A stretch of DNA of 64,000 nucleotides from Pseudoxanthomonas sacheonensis (lineage in GTDB: Bacteria; Pseudomonadota; Gammaproteobacteria; Xanthomonadales; Xanthomonadaceae), in contig NZ_PDWS01000015.1 of NCBI RefSeq assembly GCF_010093305.1, positions 36,592 to 100,591 on the forward strand. The letters are read 5' to 3'. The notes below the pieces were generated by a model. That model made no database searches and was not told where the DNA came from. It saw only the letters and a program-made list of their open reading frames with translations. Each line of letters opens with the position of its first letter. Positions within the stretch are counted from its first letter, which is position 1. Positions 9,916 to 18,701 of the stretch are shown piece after piece. The position numbers and the translations under genes were made by a program.

Positions 9916-10404
9916 ATGGCCGCGCGCAAGAAAGTCCTGACCCACCTCGATGCGGCAGGCCTGCCGTCCATGGTGGATGTCTCCGGCAAGCCGGCGACCG
10001 CGCGCGCGGCCACGGCCGAGTGCCGGGTGCGGTTTCCCAAAGAAGTAGCGGCGCAGCTGCACGCCAACGGGCTGCGCAGCGCCAAGGGCGGCATCGTGGA
10101 TACCGCCATCATCGCCGGCACCATGGCGGTCAAGCGCACCCACGAGCTGATTCCCTTTTGCCATCCTTTGCCGATCGACGGATGCCGCATCGTCATCGTC
10201 TGGGACGGCGATAGCGCATTGAAGATCGAATGCGTGGTCAGGACCACGCACCGCACCGGCGTGGAAATGGAAGCGCTGACCGGCGCCACGGTCGCCGCGT
10301 TGACCGTCTACGACATGTGCAAGGCGCTTTCGCACCGCATCGTGATCGGTCCGGCCAAGCTGTTGGGCAAACGCGGCGGCAAAAGCGATTTCGGAGAAGC
10401 TTGA
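9916..10404 (+). CDS. moaC: Cyclic pyranopterin monophosphate synthase
   Basis: Converts 3',8-cyclo-dihydro-GTP to cyclic pyranopterin monophosphate. The 162-residue protein contains [34 protein letters not shown] and [19 protein letters not shown], which are the family signatures; the lysine of [12 protein letters not shown] is part of the active site. ATG follows the moaA stop directly, and its last base is the first of the moaD ATG, so moaA-C-D are translationally coupled. Confidence 0.96.
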   Translation: MAARKKVLTHLDAAGLPSMVDVSGKPATARAATAECRVRFPKEVAAQLHANGLRSAKGGIVDTAIIAGTMAVKRTHELIPFCHPLPIDGCRIVIVWDGDSALKIECVVRTTHRTGVEMEALTGATVAALTVYDMCKALSHRIVIGPAKLLGKRGGKSDFGEA

Positions 10405-10646
10405 TGGCGATGGTGACCGTCCTTTATTTCGCCAGTTTGCGCGATGCGAGCGGCGTCGCCTCGGAGCGGATCGAATCGACCGCCGCGGATCTGCAGACCC
10501 TGTATGCCGAACTGCAGTCGCGCCACGGATTCGCCTTGCCGGCCAATCGCCTGCGGGTGGCGGCCGACGGCGAATTCGCCAGCTGGAGCGATGCCTTGCG
10601 CGATGGTTGCGAGATCGCCTTCATTCCGCCGGTGTCGGGGGGGTAA
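10404..10646 (+). CDS. moaD: Molybdopterin synthase small subunit (sulfur carrier)
   Basis: Ubiquitin-fold sulfur carrier of molybdopterin synthase. It is 80 residues long, starts VTVLYFASLRDASG, and ends in IAFIPPVSGG, the required C-terminal Gly-Gly that becomes a thiocarboxylate. The ATG overlaps the moaC stop. The large subunit gene moaE is separated from it by a palindromic mobile-type repeat. Confidence 0.95.
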   Translation: MAMVTVLYFASLRDASGVASERIESTAADLQTLYAELQSRHGFALPANRLRVAADGEFASWSDALRDGCEIAFIPPVSGG

Positions 10647-10677
10647 CAATGCCAAGTCATGCCGATACCCTGTCCGT

Positions 10678-10810
10678 CGTCATTCCAGCGAAAGCTGGAA
10701 TCCATTTTGACTTTGCTCCTTCTCCTAGCGTAAATGAAGAAGCAAGATCAATTTGGATGACCAGCCATTCGGCTGTTAATGAAGCGCCTCCAGCTTTCGC
10801 TGGAATGACG
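10678..10810. repeat. MITE-like palindromic element, copy 1
   Basis: A 133-bp element with terminal inverted repeats reading CGTCATTCCAGCGAAAGC inward from the left. Each end is itself a small hairpin (TTCCAGCGAAAGCTGGAA), and the interior is imperfectly self-complementary. A second copy is at 53645; both share the 25-base interior starting TGGATGACCAGCCATTCGG. It separates moaD from moaE. Confidence 0.85.
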
Positions 10811-10839
10811 ATTTCTGTTTGCCCACGCTCTCCAAGCGC

Positions 10840-11274
10840 ATGAGACGTTTCCACCTCTCCGAAGTGCCGATCGCGATAGCGTCCCCGCGCGACCAGCTTT
10901 CGCACCCGACTGCCGGCGCCTTCGCCAGTTTCGAAGGCTGGGTGCGCGACCACAACGACGGCCGCGCGGTGGAAGGGTTGCGCTACGAGGCCTACCTCGC
11001 ACTGGCCGAGAAGGAAGGCGAACGGGTGCTGCAGGAGGCGATGGGCAAATTCGCCATCGTCGACGCGCGATGCGTGCATCGCGTCGGCGATCTGGCCATC
11101 GGCGATCTGGCGGTATGGGTCGGCGTCAGCGCGGCGCACCGTGGCGCGGCATTCGATGCTTGCCGCTATATCATCGATGAAGTGAAATCGCGGGTTCCGA
11201 TCTGGAAGCACGAACGCTACCGGGAAGGAGCCCCGGGCTGGCTGCATCCCGAGCCCGATACCGCAAAAGAATGA
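10840..11274 (+). CDS. moaE: Molybdopterin synthase catalytic subunit
   Basis: Large subunit of molybdopterin synthase. The 144-residue protein has GAFASFEGWVRDHNDGR, LRYEAYLALAEKEGE, VGVSAAHRGAAFDACRYIID and VPIWKHERY with the conserved catalytic-region lysine. I chose ATG at 10840 (MRRFHLSEVPI) because an upstream TTG start would begin just outside the inserted palindrome. Loss of direct coupling to moaD may mean a separate translation signal or promoter. Confidence 0.94.
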   Translation: MRRFHLSEVPIAIASPRDQLSHPTAGAFASFEGWVRDHNDGRAVEGLRYEAYLALAEKEGERVLQEAMGKFAIVDARCVHRVGDLAIGDLAVWVGVSAAHRGAAFDACRYIIDEVKSRVPIWKHERYREGAPGWLHPEPDTAKE

Positions 11275-11290
11275 TCCGGAAACCAACCGC

Positions 11291-12325
11291 ATGATCGGCG
11301 CAGCCCGTCCCGTCGTTTGCTTTTTTCTAGTGTGTTTCCTGGCGCTCGTGGCCGGCCGGGCCCATGCCGACGAGTTGCTGGTCGGCAACAAGTCCGCCGA
11401 TAGCGTGTGGCGCCTATCCGTGCGCGATGGCCGCAAGACCGGCGAATTCCGCACCGGCAAGGCGCCGCACGAGATAGCGGTTGCCGGCAACGGCCGCTTC
11501 GCGCTGGTCAGCAACTATGGCCGCGAGACCTCGGGCAATACGCTGTCGGTGCTGGATCTGGTGGGCGGCAAGCCCACCCGCAGCATCGATCTGGGCGAAC
11601 ACGGCGCGCCGCATGGCCTGCGCCTGTTGCCGGGCGACGAGCGTGCATTGGCGACCACCGAAGGCTCGGCCAGCCTGCTGATCGTGAATGTCGGCCGTGG
11701 CGTGGTGGAACGGGTGATCGACGTGGGCGCCGGCACTGGACATATGGTCGCGCTGTCGCCCGACGCCAGGATCGCCTACGTCACCAAGATCAACGCGGGC
11801 ACGCTGAGCCGCATCGACCTGGCCTCCGGGCTCAAGGTCCAGGAGCGCGCGGCGGGCAAGGGCGCCGAAGGGGTGGCGGTGAGTCCGGACGGCAAGGAGG
11901 TGTGGGTCACCAACCGGCAGGAAGGCTCCGTCACCGTGCACGATCCGGCCACATTGGCGATCAAGCGCAGGATGAGCAGCAGGGGTTTTCCGATTCGCGT
12001 GGTATTCACCGCCGACGGCCGCCACGCGCTGGTGACCAATGCGACCGCGGCCAATGTGGCGGTGTTCGATGCCCGCAGCAAATTGCGGGTCGCCACCCTC
12101 GACCTGACCGAACCTGGCGTCGTCTACAACCAGAGCATGCTGGGCGGCACGGCGATGCCGATCGGCACCGTGGTCGATCCCGTCCGGCAGCGCGCCTACG
12201 TGGCGATCAGCGGAGGCGACCGGGTCGCGGTGATCGACACCCGTGAGTGGAAAGTCATAGATCATTGGCCCGCCGGCCGGGAACCGGACGCGCTGGGGCT
12301 GGTGACGGGTCGGTCGGATCGGTAA
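11291..12325 (+). CDS. Secreted YncE-like beta-propeller protein
   Basis: Probable periplasmic seven-bladed propeller of unknown ligand. A 344-residue protein with a clear signal peptide (residues 1-26, hydrophobic then GRAHADE). The remainder has repeated blades of the YVTN/YncE type: GKAPHEIAVAGNGRFALVSN, VALSPDARIAYVTK, GVAVSPDGKEVWVTN, VVFTADGRHALVTN and DPVRQRAYVAIS. It lies 16 bases after moaE and may be co-transcribed, but nothing links it to molybdenum chemistry. Confidence 0.88.
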   Translation: MIGAARPVVCFFLVCFLALVAGRAHADELLVGNKSADSVWRLSVRDGRKTGEFRTGKAPHEIAVAGNGRFALVSNYGRETSGNTLSVLDLVGGKPTRSIDLGEHGAPHGLRLLPGDERALATTEGSASLLIVNVGRGVVERVIDVGAGTGHMVALSPDARIAYVTKINAGTLSRIDLASGLKVQERAAGKGAEGVAVSPDGKEVWVTNRQEGSVTVHDPATLAIKRRMSSRGFPIRVVFTADGRHALVTNATAANVAVFDARSKLRVATLDLTEPGVVYNQSMLGGTAMPIGTVVDPVRQRAYVAISGGDRVAVIDTREWKVIDHWPAGREPDALGLVTGRSDR

Positions 12326-12390
12326 TCCGTTCGCGATGCCCGTTCACGACGAGATCTGGGCGGAGCAAGCGGAAGAGTGCCGCCTAAAGG

Positions 12391-12500
12391 TGGCGGCCCA
12401 GCCGGCTGGCCTCGGCACCCGCATCAGTCAATACCGTTGCTGCCTTCCGGCCCTGGCGGAGTTTTCAACCTAGCGTCGCGAGGGGCCGACAGGGCCACCA
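12391..12500 (-). ncRNA. ffs: Signal recognition particle RNA (4.5S type)
   Basis: Read on the minus strand, the sequence has the universal SRP core GCCAGGGCCGGAAGGCAGC, which folds into the GGAA-capped Ffh-binding hairpin, and its ends (TGGTGGCCC and GGGCCGCCA) pair. The length of about 110 bases is that of the short bacterial form. A short GC hairpin (GCCGCC/GGCGGC) immediately downstream at about 12379-12397 may terminate it. End coordinates are by pairing and approximate. Confidence 0.9.
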
Positions 12501-12534
12501 TAGGACTGATGCGCGTTGCGCCGCATCTTGAAAC

Positions 12535-12627
12535 TGGCGGAGAGAGGGGGATTCGAACCCCCGAAGCGCGGTTTAGACGCTTACACACTTTCCAGGCGTG
12601 CTCCTTCAACCGCTCGGACACCTCTCC
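12535..12627 (-). tRNA. tRNA-Ser (anticodon GGA)
   Basis: On the minus strand a 93-base class II tRNA: GGAGAGGTGTCCGAGCGG at the 5' end, anticodon loop CTGGAAA (anticodon GGA), a long variable arm, GGTTCGAATCC T arm and encoded CCA at 12535-12537. It lies just upstream of the SRP RNA in the same direction and divergent from dnaX. Confidence 0.95.
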
Positions 12628-12830
12628 GGGACCTGAAGGCGGGTAAAGCCGCTTTCCAGGGCCGCGAATTCTAGCTGGCGCGGCGATTTATTGCGAGTCC
12701 CGCCTGCCCGGGAGTGGAATTCCGCTGGCCATTCATTATCCGGGCCCGTGGCGACGGGCCGGGAAATTCTTTCCTTGGACAGATCCACTCGGCGCGGCAC
12801 AATGGCCGTTCAGATGAAAACGGCTGCCTG

Positions 12831-14513
12831 ATGTCCTACCTCGTCCTCGCCAGAAAGTGGCGTCCCAAGCGTTTTGCCGAGCTCGTCGGGCAGGAACACG
12901 TGGTGCGCGCGCTCAGCAACGCGCTGGAAAGCGGCCGCGTGCATCACGCCTTCCTGTTCACCGGCACCCGTGGCGTGGGCAAGACCACCATCGCGCGCAT
13001 CTTCGCCAAATCGCTGAACTGCGAGGAAGGCACCAGCGCCGAGCCCTGCGGCAAGTGTTCGACCTGCCTGGACATCGATTCGGGCCGCTACCTGGACCTG
13101 CTGGAGATCGACGCCGCCTCCAACACCGGCGTGGACGACGTGCGCGAGGTGATCGAGAACGCGCAGTACATGCCCTCGCGCGGCAAGTTCAAGGTCTATC
13201 TGATCGACGAAGTGCACATGCTCTCGAAGGCGGCGTTCAACGCGCTGCTGAAGACCCTGGAAGAACCACCCGGGCATGTGAAGTTCCTGCTGGCCACCAC
13301 CGACCCGCAGAAACTGCCGGTCACGGTGCTGTCGCGCTGCCTGCAGTTCAATCTGAAGCGCCTGGATGAAGGCCAGATCTCCGGCCAGATCTCCCGCATC
13401 CTGGCCGCCGAGGAAATACAGGCCGACGACAGCGCCATCCGCCAGATCGCCAAGGCCGCCGACGGCAGCCTGCGCGACGGCTTGTCGCTGTTGGATCAGG
13501 CCATCGCCTACACCGGCAGCAACAATGGCGGCGCGCTGCGGGAGGAGGGCGTACGCACCATGTTGGGCACGGTGGACCGTACCCAGGTCGGCGCCATGCT
13601 GGCTGCGTTGGCCGATGGCGACGGCGCACGCCTGCTGCAAATCGTCGCCACGCTGGCCGAATTCTCGCCGGATTGGAATGGCGTGCTGGAGGCCCTGGCC
13701 GAAGCGTTGCATCGCATCCAGGTGCGCCAGCTGGTGCCGGGCGTGTCGGTGGAAGCCGATGGCATCGACGTCGAGGATTTCGCCCAGCGCTTGCGGCCGG
13801 AAGTGGTGCAGCTGTGGTACCAGATGGCGGTGAACGGACGCCGCGATCTGTACCTTGCGCCCAGCACGCGCGCCGGTTTCGAGATGAGCGTGTTGCGAAT
13901 GCTCGCCTTCCGGCCGGCCGGGGCAGGGCAGATCAATGCGGAGCCAGCCAGCGCGAGCGAAGCGGCGAAGCCCGCGCAGACCGCTTCGGTAGCCGCCCGG
14001 CAGGAAATTCCCGCGCCCGTTGCCAAACCGGTTGCGGAAACGCCACCGGCACCGGTGGTGAAAACGCCGCCGCAACCCGCGTCGACCGCAGTGGCACCCG
14101 TTGCCGGAACCTCCGCCGCCGCGATCGCCACCGCCGAAGAGTGGCTGCAGTTCGCCGCCAATAGCGGCATGAAAGGCGCCGCGCGCCAGTTGGCGGAAAA
14201 TGCAGCCTTCGTCGGCTATGGCGAGGGCGTCCTGCGCCTGTCGCTGGACGCCGGCTTCGACTATCTGCGCTCGGAAAAATCGCTCGCCGAACTTTCCAAT
14301 ACGCTTGCCAGCAAACTTGGCGCCGCTCCGCGCATCGTCTTCGACCATGCGCTCGGCGAATCGGAAACGCTGCAGCAGCGCAGCCACCGCGAGCGCAGCC
14401 AGCGCCAGAGTGCGGACGAAGAGAATTTCATGAACAACCCGGACGTGCAGCGCCTCATTCAGCAGCATGGCGCCAAGCTGGTTCCGGACTCCATCCGCTC
14501 CTTCGACGAATGA
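12831..14513 (+). CDS. dnaX: DNA polymerase III subunits tau/gamma
   Basis: Clamp loader ATPase. The 560-residue protein begins MSYLVLARKWRPKRFAELVG, has Walker A GTRGVGKTTIAR, the zinc site CGKCSTCLDID, Walker B LIDEVHML and sensor motif LATTDPQKLPVTVLSRC. A proline/alanine-rich linker (residues about 370-430) leads to a C-terminal domain ending SIRSFDE. The ATG at 12831 matches family starts; a longer upstream frame is not credible. I did not identify a programmed frameshift site, so production of a separate gamma form is undecided. ybaB and recR follow, the standard dnaX-ybaB-recR order. Confidence 0.96.
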   Translation: MSYLVLARKWRPKRFAELVGQEHVVRALSNALESGRVHHAFLFTGTRGVGKTTIARIFAKSLNCEEGTSAEPCGKCSTCLDIDSGRYLDLLEIDAASNTGVDDVREVIENAQYMPSRGKFKVYLIDEVHMLSKAAFNALLKTLEEPPGHVKFLLATTDPQKLPVTVLSRCLQFNLKRLDEGQISGQISRILAAEEIQADDSAIRQIAKAADGSLRDGLSLLDQAIAYTGSNNGGALREEGVRTMLGTVDRTQVGAMLAALADGDGARLLQIVATLAEFSPDWNGVLEALAEALHRIQVRQLVPGVSVEADGIDVEDFAQRLRPEVVQLWYQMAVNGRRDLYLAPSTRAGFEMSVLRMLAFRPAGAGQINAEPASASEAAKPAQTASVAARQEIPAPVAKPVAETPPAPVVKTPPQPASTAVAPVAGTSAAAIATAEEWLQFAANSGMKGAARQLAENAAFVGYGEGVLRLSLDAGFDYLRSEKSLAELSNTLASKLGAAPRIVFDHALGESETLQQRSHRERSQRQSADEENFMNNPDVQRLIQQHGAKLVPDSIRSFDE

Positions 14514-14527
14514 ACAGGTAACAAAAG

Positions 14528-14848
14528 ATGCGTGGAAATATCGCCCAACTGATGCAGCAAGCGCAGAAGATGCAGGAAAACATGCAGCGCGCCCAGGAAG
14601 AGCTGGCCAAGCTGGAAGTCACCGGCAGCGCCGGCGGCGGCATGGTCAGCGTGACCCTGACCGGCGCCAAGGAATGCCGCAAGGTGCGTATCGATCCCAG
14701 CGTTCTGGCCGACCCGGAGATGGCCGAGGATTTGATCGCCGCGGCCTTCAACGACGCCTCCAACAAGATCGACGCCGAGTCCAAGAGCAAGATGGGCGCG
14801 GCCACCGCCGGCATGCAATTGCCGCCGGGCATGAAGATGCCGTTCTGA
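14528..14848 (+). CDS. ybaB: YbaB/EbfC family nucleoid-associated protein
   Basis: Small dimeric DNA-binding protein. The 106-residue sequence begins with the helical [22 protein letters not shown] run and the family core [19 protein letters not shown], then [19 protein letters not shown]. It lies 14 bases after dnaX and before recR, as in most proteobacteria. Confidence 0.95.
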   Translation: MRGNIAQLMQQAQKMQENMQRAQEELAKLEVTGSAGGGMVSVTLTGAKECRKVRIDPSVLADPEMAEDLIAAAFNDASNKIDAESKSKMGAATAGMQLPPGMKMPF

Positions 14849-14858
14849 TTCCCGCGCC

Positions 14859-14960
14859 CTCCCCCGCGCAGGTGGGGGAGGAGTTGTTTGGCATCCATGC
14901 AACACTGCCCCTCACTCGACCCCCTCCCAACCTTCCCCTGCCTTCGCAGGGGGAGGGGCT
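14859..14960. repeat. Intergenic inverted repeat between ybaB and recR
   Basis: A C-rich run CCCTCCCCCGCGCAGGTGGG and its counterpart CCCTGCCTTCGCAGGGGGAG form two adjacent hairpins separated by an AT-richer stretch. This is of the dispersed CCCCTC/GAGGGG type. It ends just before the recR ATG and could provide that gene's upstream purine tract (GGGGGAGGGGC). Confidence 0.6.
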
Positions 14961-14966
14961 AAAAAA

Positions 14967-15566
14967 ATGAGCGCGCCTCTACTCGAACAACTCATCGAAG
15001 CTTTGCGCGTCCTGCCCGGCGTCGGCCAGAAGACCGCGCAGCGCATGGCCTACCAGTTGCTGGAACGCGAACGCGAGGGCGGCCAGCGCCTGGCCGAAGT
15101 GCTGGCGCTGGCGCTGGAGCATATCGGGCACTGCAAGCATTGCCGCGACTTCACCGAAACCGAGGTCTGCGCCATCTGCGCCAGCTCCAGCCGCGACCAG
15201 CACCTGCTGTGCGCAGTGGAATCGCCGGCCGATCGTCTGGCCATCGAGCAGGCCACCGGCTACCGCGGCCTGTATTTCATCCTGCAGGGACGGCTGTCGC
15301 CGCTGGACGGCATCGGCCCGCGCGAACTCGGGCTGGACGCGCTGTCGGAACGGCTGGCGCGGGGCGAGGTCTCCGAGCTGATCATCGCCACCAACCCCAC
15401 CGTGGAAGGCGAAGCCACCGCGCATTACCTGGCCCAACTGGCGCGCCAGCACAAAGTGCATCCCAGCCGTCTAACCCATGGCGTGCCGCTGGGCGGAGAG
15501 CTGGAATACGTCGATCGCGGCACGCTCTCGCATGCATTCGGCACCAGAAGCGAAATGCCGTTGTAG
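14967..15566 (+). CDS. recR: Recombination mediator protein RecR
   Basis: Works with RecF/RecO to load RecA. The 199-residue protein has the helix-hairpin-helix [20 protein letters not shown], the four-cysteine zinc site [16 protein letters not shown], and the Toprim core [15 protein letters not shown] and [16 protein letters not shown]. The ATG is next to a purine run. The TAG stop is contributed by the following palindromic repeat. Confidence 0.96.
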   Translation: MSAPLLEQLIEALRVLPGVGQKTAQRMAYQLLEREREGGQRLAEVLALALEHIGHCKHCRDFTETEVCAICASSSRDQHLLCAVESPADRLAIEQATGYRGLYFILQGRLSPLDGIGPRELGLDALSERLARGEVSELIIATNPTVEGEATAHYLAQLARQHKVHPSRLTHGVPLGGELEYVDRGTLSHAFGTRSEMPL

Positions 15567-15659
15567 GAGCTGCGTAAGCTGCGACGGCAGCATCGTCGGA
15601 CCTGACGGAAACCTCCTGCGAACGGAGGAGAGCAATCGCAGCTTACGCAGTTCCTACAA
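15561..15659. repeat. Palindromic intergenic repeat, TGTAGGAGC family
   Basis: Arms TTGTAGGAGCTGCGTAAGC and its complement 52 bases later, with an internal hairpin ACCTCCTGCGAACGGAGGAG. It lies between recR and the HIT gene; its left arm gives the recR stop codon. Confidence 0.8.
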
Positions 15660-15684
15660 TCACGAGACCATCCAGGACCCGCTC

Positions 15685-16035
15685 ATGAACGACACTCTCT
15701 TCGGCAAGATCATCCGCCGCGAAATCCCCGCCGATATCGTCTACGAAGACGATGAAGTGCTCGGCTTCCGCGATATCGCCCCGCAGGCGCCGGTGCACGT
15801 ATTGTTCATTCCGAAGAACGAAGCGATTCCCACCCTGGACGACCTGCAGCCCGGCCATGCCGAACTGGTCGGAAAGCTGGTGCTCGCCGCCGCCGAATAT
15901 GCGCGCCGCGAAGGTTTCGCGCAGAACGGCTATCGCGTGGTCATGAATTGCCGCGAGGATGCCGGGCAGACCGTATTCCACCTGCATCTGCATCTGCTGG
16001 CGGGCGCGCGGCTCGGACATTTCGGTGCGCGCTGA
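15685..16035 (+). CDS. hinT: HIT family nucleoside phosphoramidase (HinT-like)
   Basis: Purine nucleoside phosphoramidate hydrolase. The 116-residue protein starts TLFGKIIRREIPADIVYEDD and contains the histidine triad HLHLHLLAG near the C-terminus, with GQTVFH preceding it. The ATG at 15685 is preferred; the longer frame upstream crosses a repeat. Confidence 0.94.
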   Translation: MNDTLFGKIIRREIPADIVYEDDEVLGFRDIAPQAPVHVLFIPKNEAIPTLDDLQPGHAELVGKLVLAAAEYARREGFAQNGYRVVMNCREDAGQTVFHLHLHLLAGARLGHFGAR

Positions 16036-16087
16036 GAAGGCGGGCTATCCGGAACTTGGCGGGCTCCGCGCCTGGATTCCGTCCGTC

Positions 16088-16157
16088 TTGTAGAGCCGAG
16101 CTTGCTCGGCTGCTCTTGATCTTGGCGAACAGCAGCCGAGCAAGCCCGGCTCTACAA
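16088..16157. repeat. Palindromic repeat, TAGAGCCGNGCTTGCTCGGC family
   Basis: Arms TTGTAGAGCCGAGCTTGCTC and a complement ending GGCTCTACAA, with one mismatch and a short loop. A second member with a nearly identical arm is at 50283. It lies between convergent hinT and slp. Confidence 0.85.
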
Positions 16158-16174
16158 AGAGACGGATGGCAAAA

Positions 16175-16203
16175 GAAAACGCCGCTCATCGAGCGGCGTT
16201 TTC
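16175..16203. terminator. Bidirectional terminator between hinT and slp
   Basis: GAAAACGCCGCTC and GAGCGGCGTTTTC form an 11-plus base stem with A and T tracts on either side, suited to terminate both convergent genes. Confidence 0.8.
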
Positions 16204-16222
16204 AATTTCATATCACTGCAGC

Positions 16223-16741
16223 TCACCACCAGCCCCAGCGGCCCCAGCGCGGACCCCAGAAGGGGTCGTAATAAAACGGGGAAGGGCGGATCTCGACTTC
16301 GCGCACTTCCGGCCACAGGTAGACCACGTCGGCGGTCATGCGCGGCAGCCGGTAATCGTATTGGCCGATGCGCGTGGACTCCACGCCATCGACGCGGCCG
16401 ATGAAAGTCACTTCGCGGCCTTCAGTGAATACCGCCGGGTCGTAGAAACCGGCGCGGCAGGCGATGAAGCGGCCGTCGGTGGCGTCCGGCGCGCTGCTGA
16501 GGGGACGGCCGGTGCCGCCCAGCGGACGCGAGATCAACTGGAAGCAGGTGCTGTCCTGGCCCGGTACGGTCTCCACGATACGGCCACCCCAGCGCACGGA
16601 GGTACCGACCTGGCTGCCGGCGACGGCTTCCCGGGGCGTGACCGGAGTGAAAGCGCCCTGCAACGGTTTGGGCGCAGTGGCGCAGGCGCCAAGCAGCAAA
16701 CTGCTTGCGGCCAGCGCGATGAGGCGGATTTTGGCGTTCAT
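16223..16741 (-). CDS. Slp family outer membrane lipoprotein
   Basis: A 172-residue lipoprotein. Residues 1-18 form a lipoprotein signal with lipobox LLLGAC. The body contains VRWGGRIVETVPGQDSTCFQL and REVTFIGRVDGV, segments resembling the Slp (starvation lipoprotein) family, and GQYDYRLPRMTADVVYLW. The C-terminus is rich in Trp, Gly, Pro and Tyr (PFWGPRWGRWGWW), common in the Xanthomonadaceae forms. ATG at 16741 was chosen to place the signal at the N-terminus. Confidence 0.88.
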   Translation of the reverse strand: MNAKIRLIALAASSLLLGACATAPKPLQGAFTPVTPREAVAGSQVGTSVRWGGRIVETVPGQDSTCFQLISRPLGGTGRPLSSAPDATDGRFIACRAGFYDPAVFTEGREVTFIGRVDGVESTRIGQYDYRLPRMTADVVYLWPEVREVEIRPSPFYYDPFWGPRWGRWGWW

Positions 16742-16757
16742 GGTGAATCTCCAGGAT

Positions 16758-18701
16758 TCAAGGACGGTGCCGACGCAGGTCGTTGAGTAGTGCAGCGTCC
16801 CCAACGGCGGCAGCGTAGCGCGTTTGAGCGAAACGGCGGCTGAGCGGAATCAGGGTGTCGGCCGATTGCGGTCTGGCCGCAGCGACGCGTTCGGCCCAAT
16901 CCAGAGCCGGCTCGTGCGGCCGCCGTGCCAGGCCCAGCCGCGCATAACGCCGGGTCAGGCGATGCCAGGCGCGCAGCAACGGGTCGCGTTCCCGTTCTCC
17001 GCGCGCCAACAGCCAGCCCATCCATCCCAGCGCCGCCAGTGCGAAGACCGCGAACAACGCGCCCAAGCGCCCGCCGTCCAGCCGGTCCATGCCGAAGGGT
17101 TGCAGCAGGCGCTGTTGCCGGTCGGCGTTGAAGCCGAGCACCAGGTCGTTCCAGCCGCGCCGCATCCAGTCGCTGAAATCGCCCAAGGTGGGCAGCGGGT
17201 CGTTTCCACCGGCACCAGCGCCCAGCCGCTCCTCCAGGGTGTCGTAGACGCGCTCGGGCGCCACCGCGGCGGTGGGGTCCACGCGCACCCAGCCGCGTCC
17301 GGCCAACCACACTTCGGCCCAGGCATGGGCATCCATGTTCCGCACCACCCAATAGCCGCCGATCGGATTCCGCACGCCGCCGACGAAACCGGTGACCACG
17401 CGCGCGGGAATGCCCGATGCGCGCATCAAGACCACGAAGGAAGAGCTGAAATGCTCGCAATAACCTTGCTTCTGGTCGAACAGGAATTCGTCCACGCTGT
17501 TGCGGCCCGGCAGCGGCGTATCCAGGGTGTAGGCGAATTCGCGTTTCACCCAGTCCAATGCGCGCCGCACGATGGCGCCGTCGTCGGTTCCGGCCTCGTG
17601 CCGCCACTGTCGGGCAAGGGCCAAAGTGCGCGGGTTGTAACCGGCCGGCAGTTCCAGTGCGCGGCGGCGCGCGCCGGCGTCGAGTTGCGGCTGGAAGTTC
17701 GCCGGCGGCGACGACCGCAATCGCCAGCGGCTCAATGCGTTGAGCGGCGTGGTGGAGTACAGACTGTAGTCCTGCGAAAGGAAGGCGCCGGCAGGAGCGG
17801 CGTGCGGCAGGTCCAGCGCGACCAGCTGGCGGCGGTCGGTGGGTTCGAATTCGATCTGGTAGTCCCAGACGACGTTGCTGCGGGGGGGCGGTGCGGCCGG
17901 GAGTTGCCGCATTGCGTAGGCCTGGGTCCAACTGCGGCCATCGAAATCCCAAAGCACCGGGCCGCGCCAATACATGTCCTGCAACGCGGGCCGCGGGCCG
18001 AAGAATTCCGCCCGTAGCGCGGGGTTGTCGTCGGCCATCAGATCCAGCCACCCGCCCGGCGTCATGCTGTCCGAAAGTCCCGGGCGGCTCATGGCGCGTT
18101 CGGGTACGCCCCACAGCGGGGAGCCCAGGCGCGGAAACAGCCAGAAGACGCTCAGCACCAGCGGCAACCCGATCGCCATCAGCTTGCCCACCGCCGCCAG
18201 CGCGCGTAGCGGCGTCGCGGTGCCGGCAAGCGATTGCGATTCCACATCGGCCAGCCGCTGCAGAGTCAGCAGAGCGCAAAGGACCGACAGCAATCCCAGC
18301 AGCATCGTGAGCGGGCCTTGATCGAGCAGGAAGGCCGAGAAAGGAGCGAACAAGGCGAAGCCGATAAGGCTGCGCGCATCGCGCAGCGTCGAAGTTTCCG
18401 AGGGCTTGATGGCGATCATGGCCGCCAGCAGCGCGCAGCCGGTGTCGCGCCCGAAGCGGAACCCCATCTGCGAGAACACCGCGGCCAGCACCAGCAGCGC
18501 CAACAGCAGACGCAGCATCGCCGGCATCGGTTTGCGCCAGGAAAGGGCCGAAACCAGAACCGCCGCCAGCGCGATCGCCGACGCCAATCCGCCGGGGATC
18601 TGCAGCAATAGCGGCAACAGCGACAGCGCCGCGGTGGCGAGCGTCCACAGGCGGCTGCGGCCGTCTATCCGCTCGCGGGAGATATCAGTGGCCATCGGCA
18701 T
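16758..18701 (-). CDS. TgpA-like transglutaminase domain membrane protein
   Basis: A 647-residue inner membrane protein with several N-terminal membrane helices (residues about 15-200), a periplasmic transglutaminase-like domain and one late membrane helix near residue 575. The Cys-His-Asp core is visible as KQGYCEHFSSSFVVLMR, MDAHAWAEVWLAGRGWV and RVDPTAAVAPERV. Start could be 18701 or the second ATG at 18695. It overlaps the DUF58 gene and follows MoxR, the usual MoxR-DUF58-TgpA set; in Pseudomonas aeruginosa TgpA is essential, but its substrate is not known. Confidence 0.9.
   Translation of the reverse strand: MPMATDISRERIDGRSRLWTLATAALSLLPLLLQIPGGLASAIALAAVLVSALSWRKPMPAMLRLLLALLVLAAVFSQMGFRFGRDTGCALLAAMIAIKPSETSTLRDARSLIGFALFAPFSAFLLDQGPLTMLLGLLSVLCALLTLQRLADVESQSLAGTATPLRALAAVGKLMAIGLPLVLSVFWLFPRLGSPLWGVPERAMSRPGLSDSMTPGGWLDLMADDNPALRAEFFGPRPALQDMYWRGPVLWDFDGRSWTQAYAMRQLPAAPPPRSNVVWDYQIEFEPTDRRQLVALDLPHAAPAGAFLSQDYSLYSTTPLNALSRWRLRSSPPANFQPQLDAGARRRALELPAGYNPRTLALARQWRHEAGTDDGAIVRRALDWVKREFAYTLDTPLPGRNSVDEFLFDQKQGYCEHFSSSFVVLMRASGIPARVVTGFVGGVRNPIGGYWVVRNMDAHAWAEVWLAGRGWVRVDPTAAVAPERVYDTLEERLGAGAGGNDPLPTLGDFSDWMRRGWNDLVLGFNADRQQRLLQPFGMDRLDGGRLGALFAVFALAALGWMGWLLARGERERDPLLRAWHRLTRRYARLGLARRPHEPALDWAERVAAARPQSADTLIPLSRRFAQTRYAAAVGDAALLNDLRRHRP

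Noticed and set aside
8434..10335. 633-residue open frame on the minus strand
   Set aside because: Antisense to the MBL gene, moaA and moaC, which carry clear catalytic motifs; no recognisable domain.
12377..12646. Small frame over the SRP RNA and tRNA-Ser(GGA)
   Set aside because: Overlaps two RNA genes on the other strand; the ERGIRTPE peptide is the known tRNA-Ser antisense artefact.
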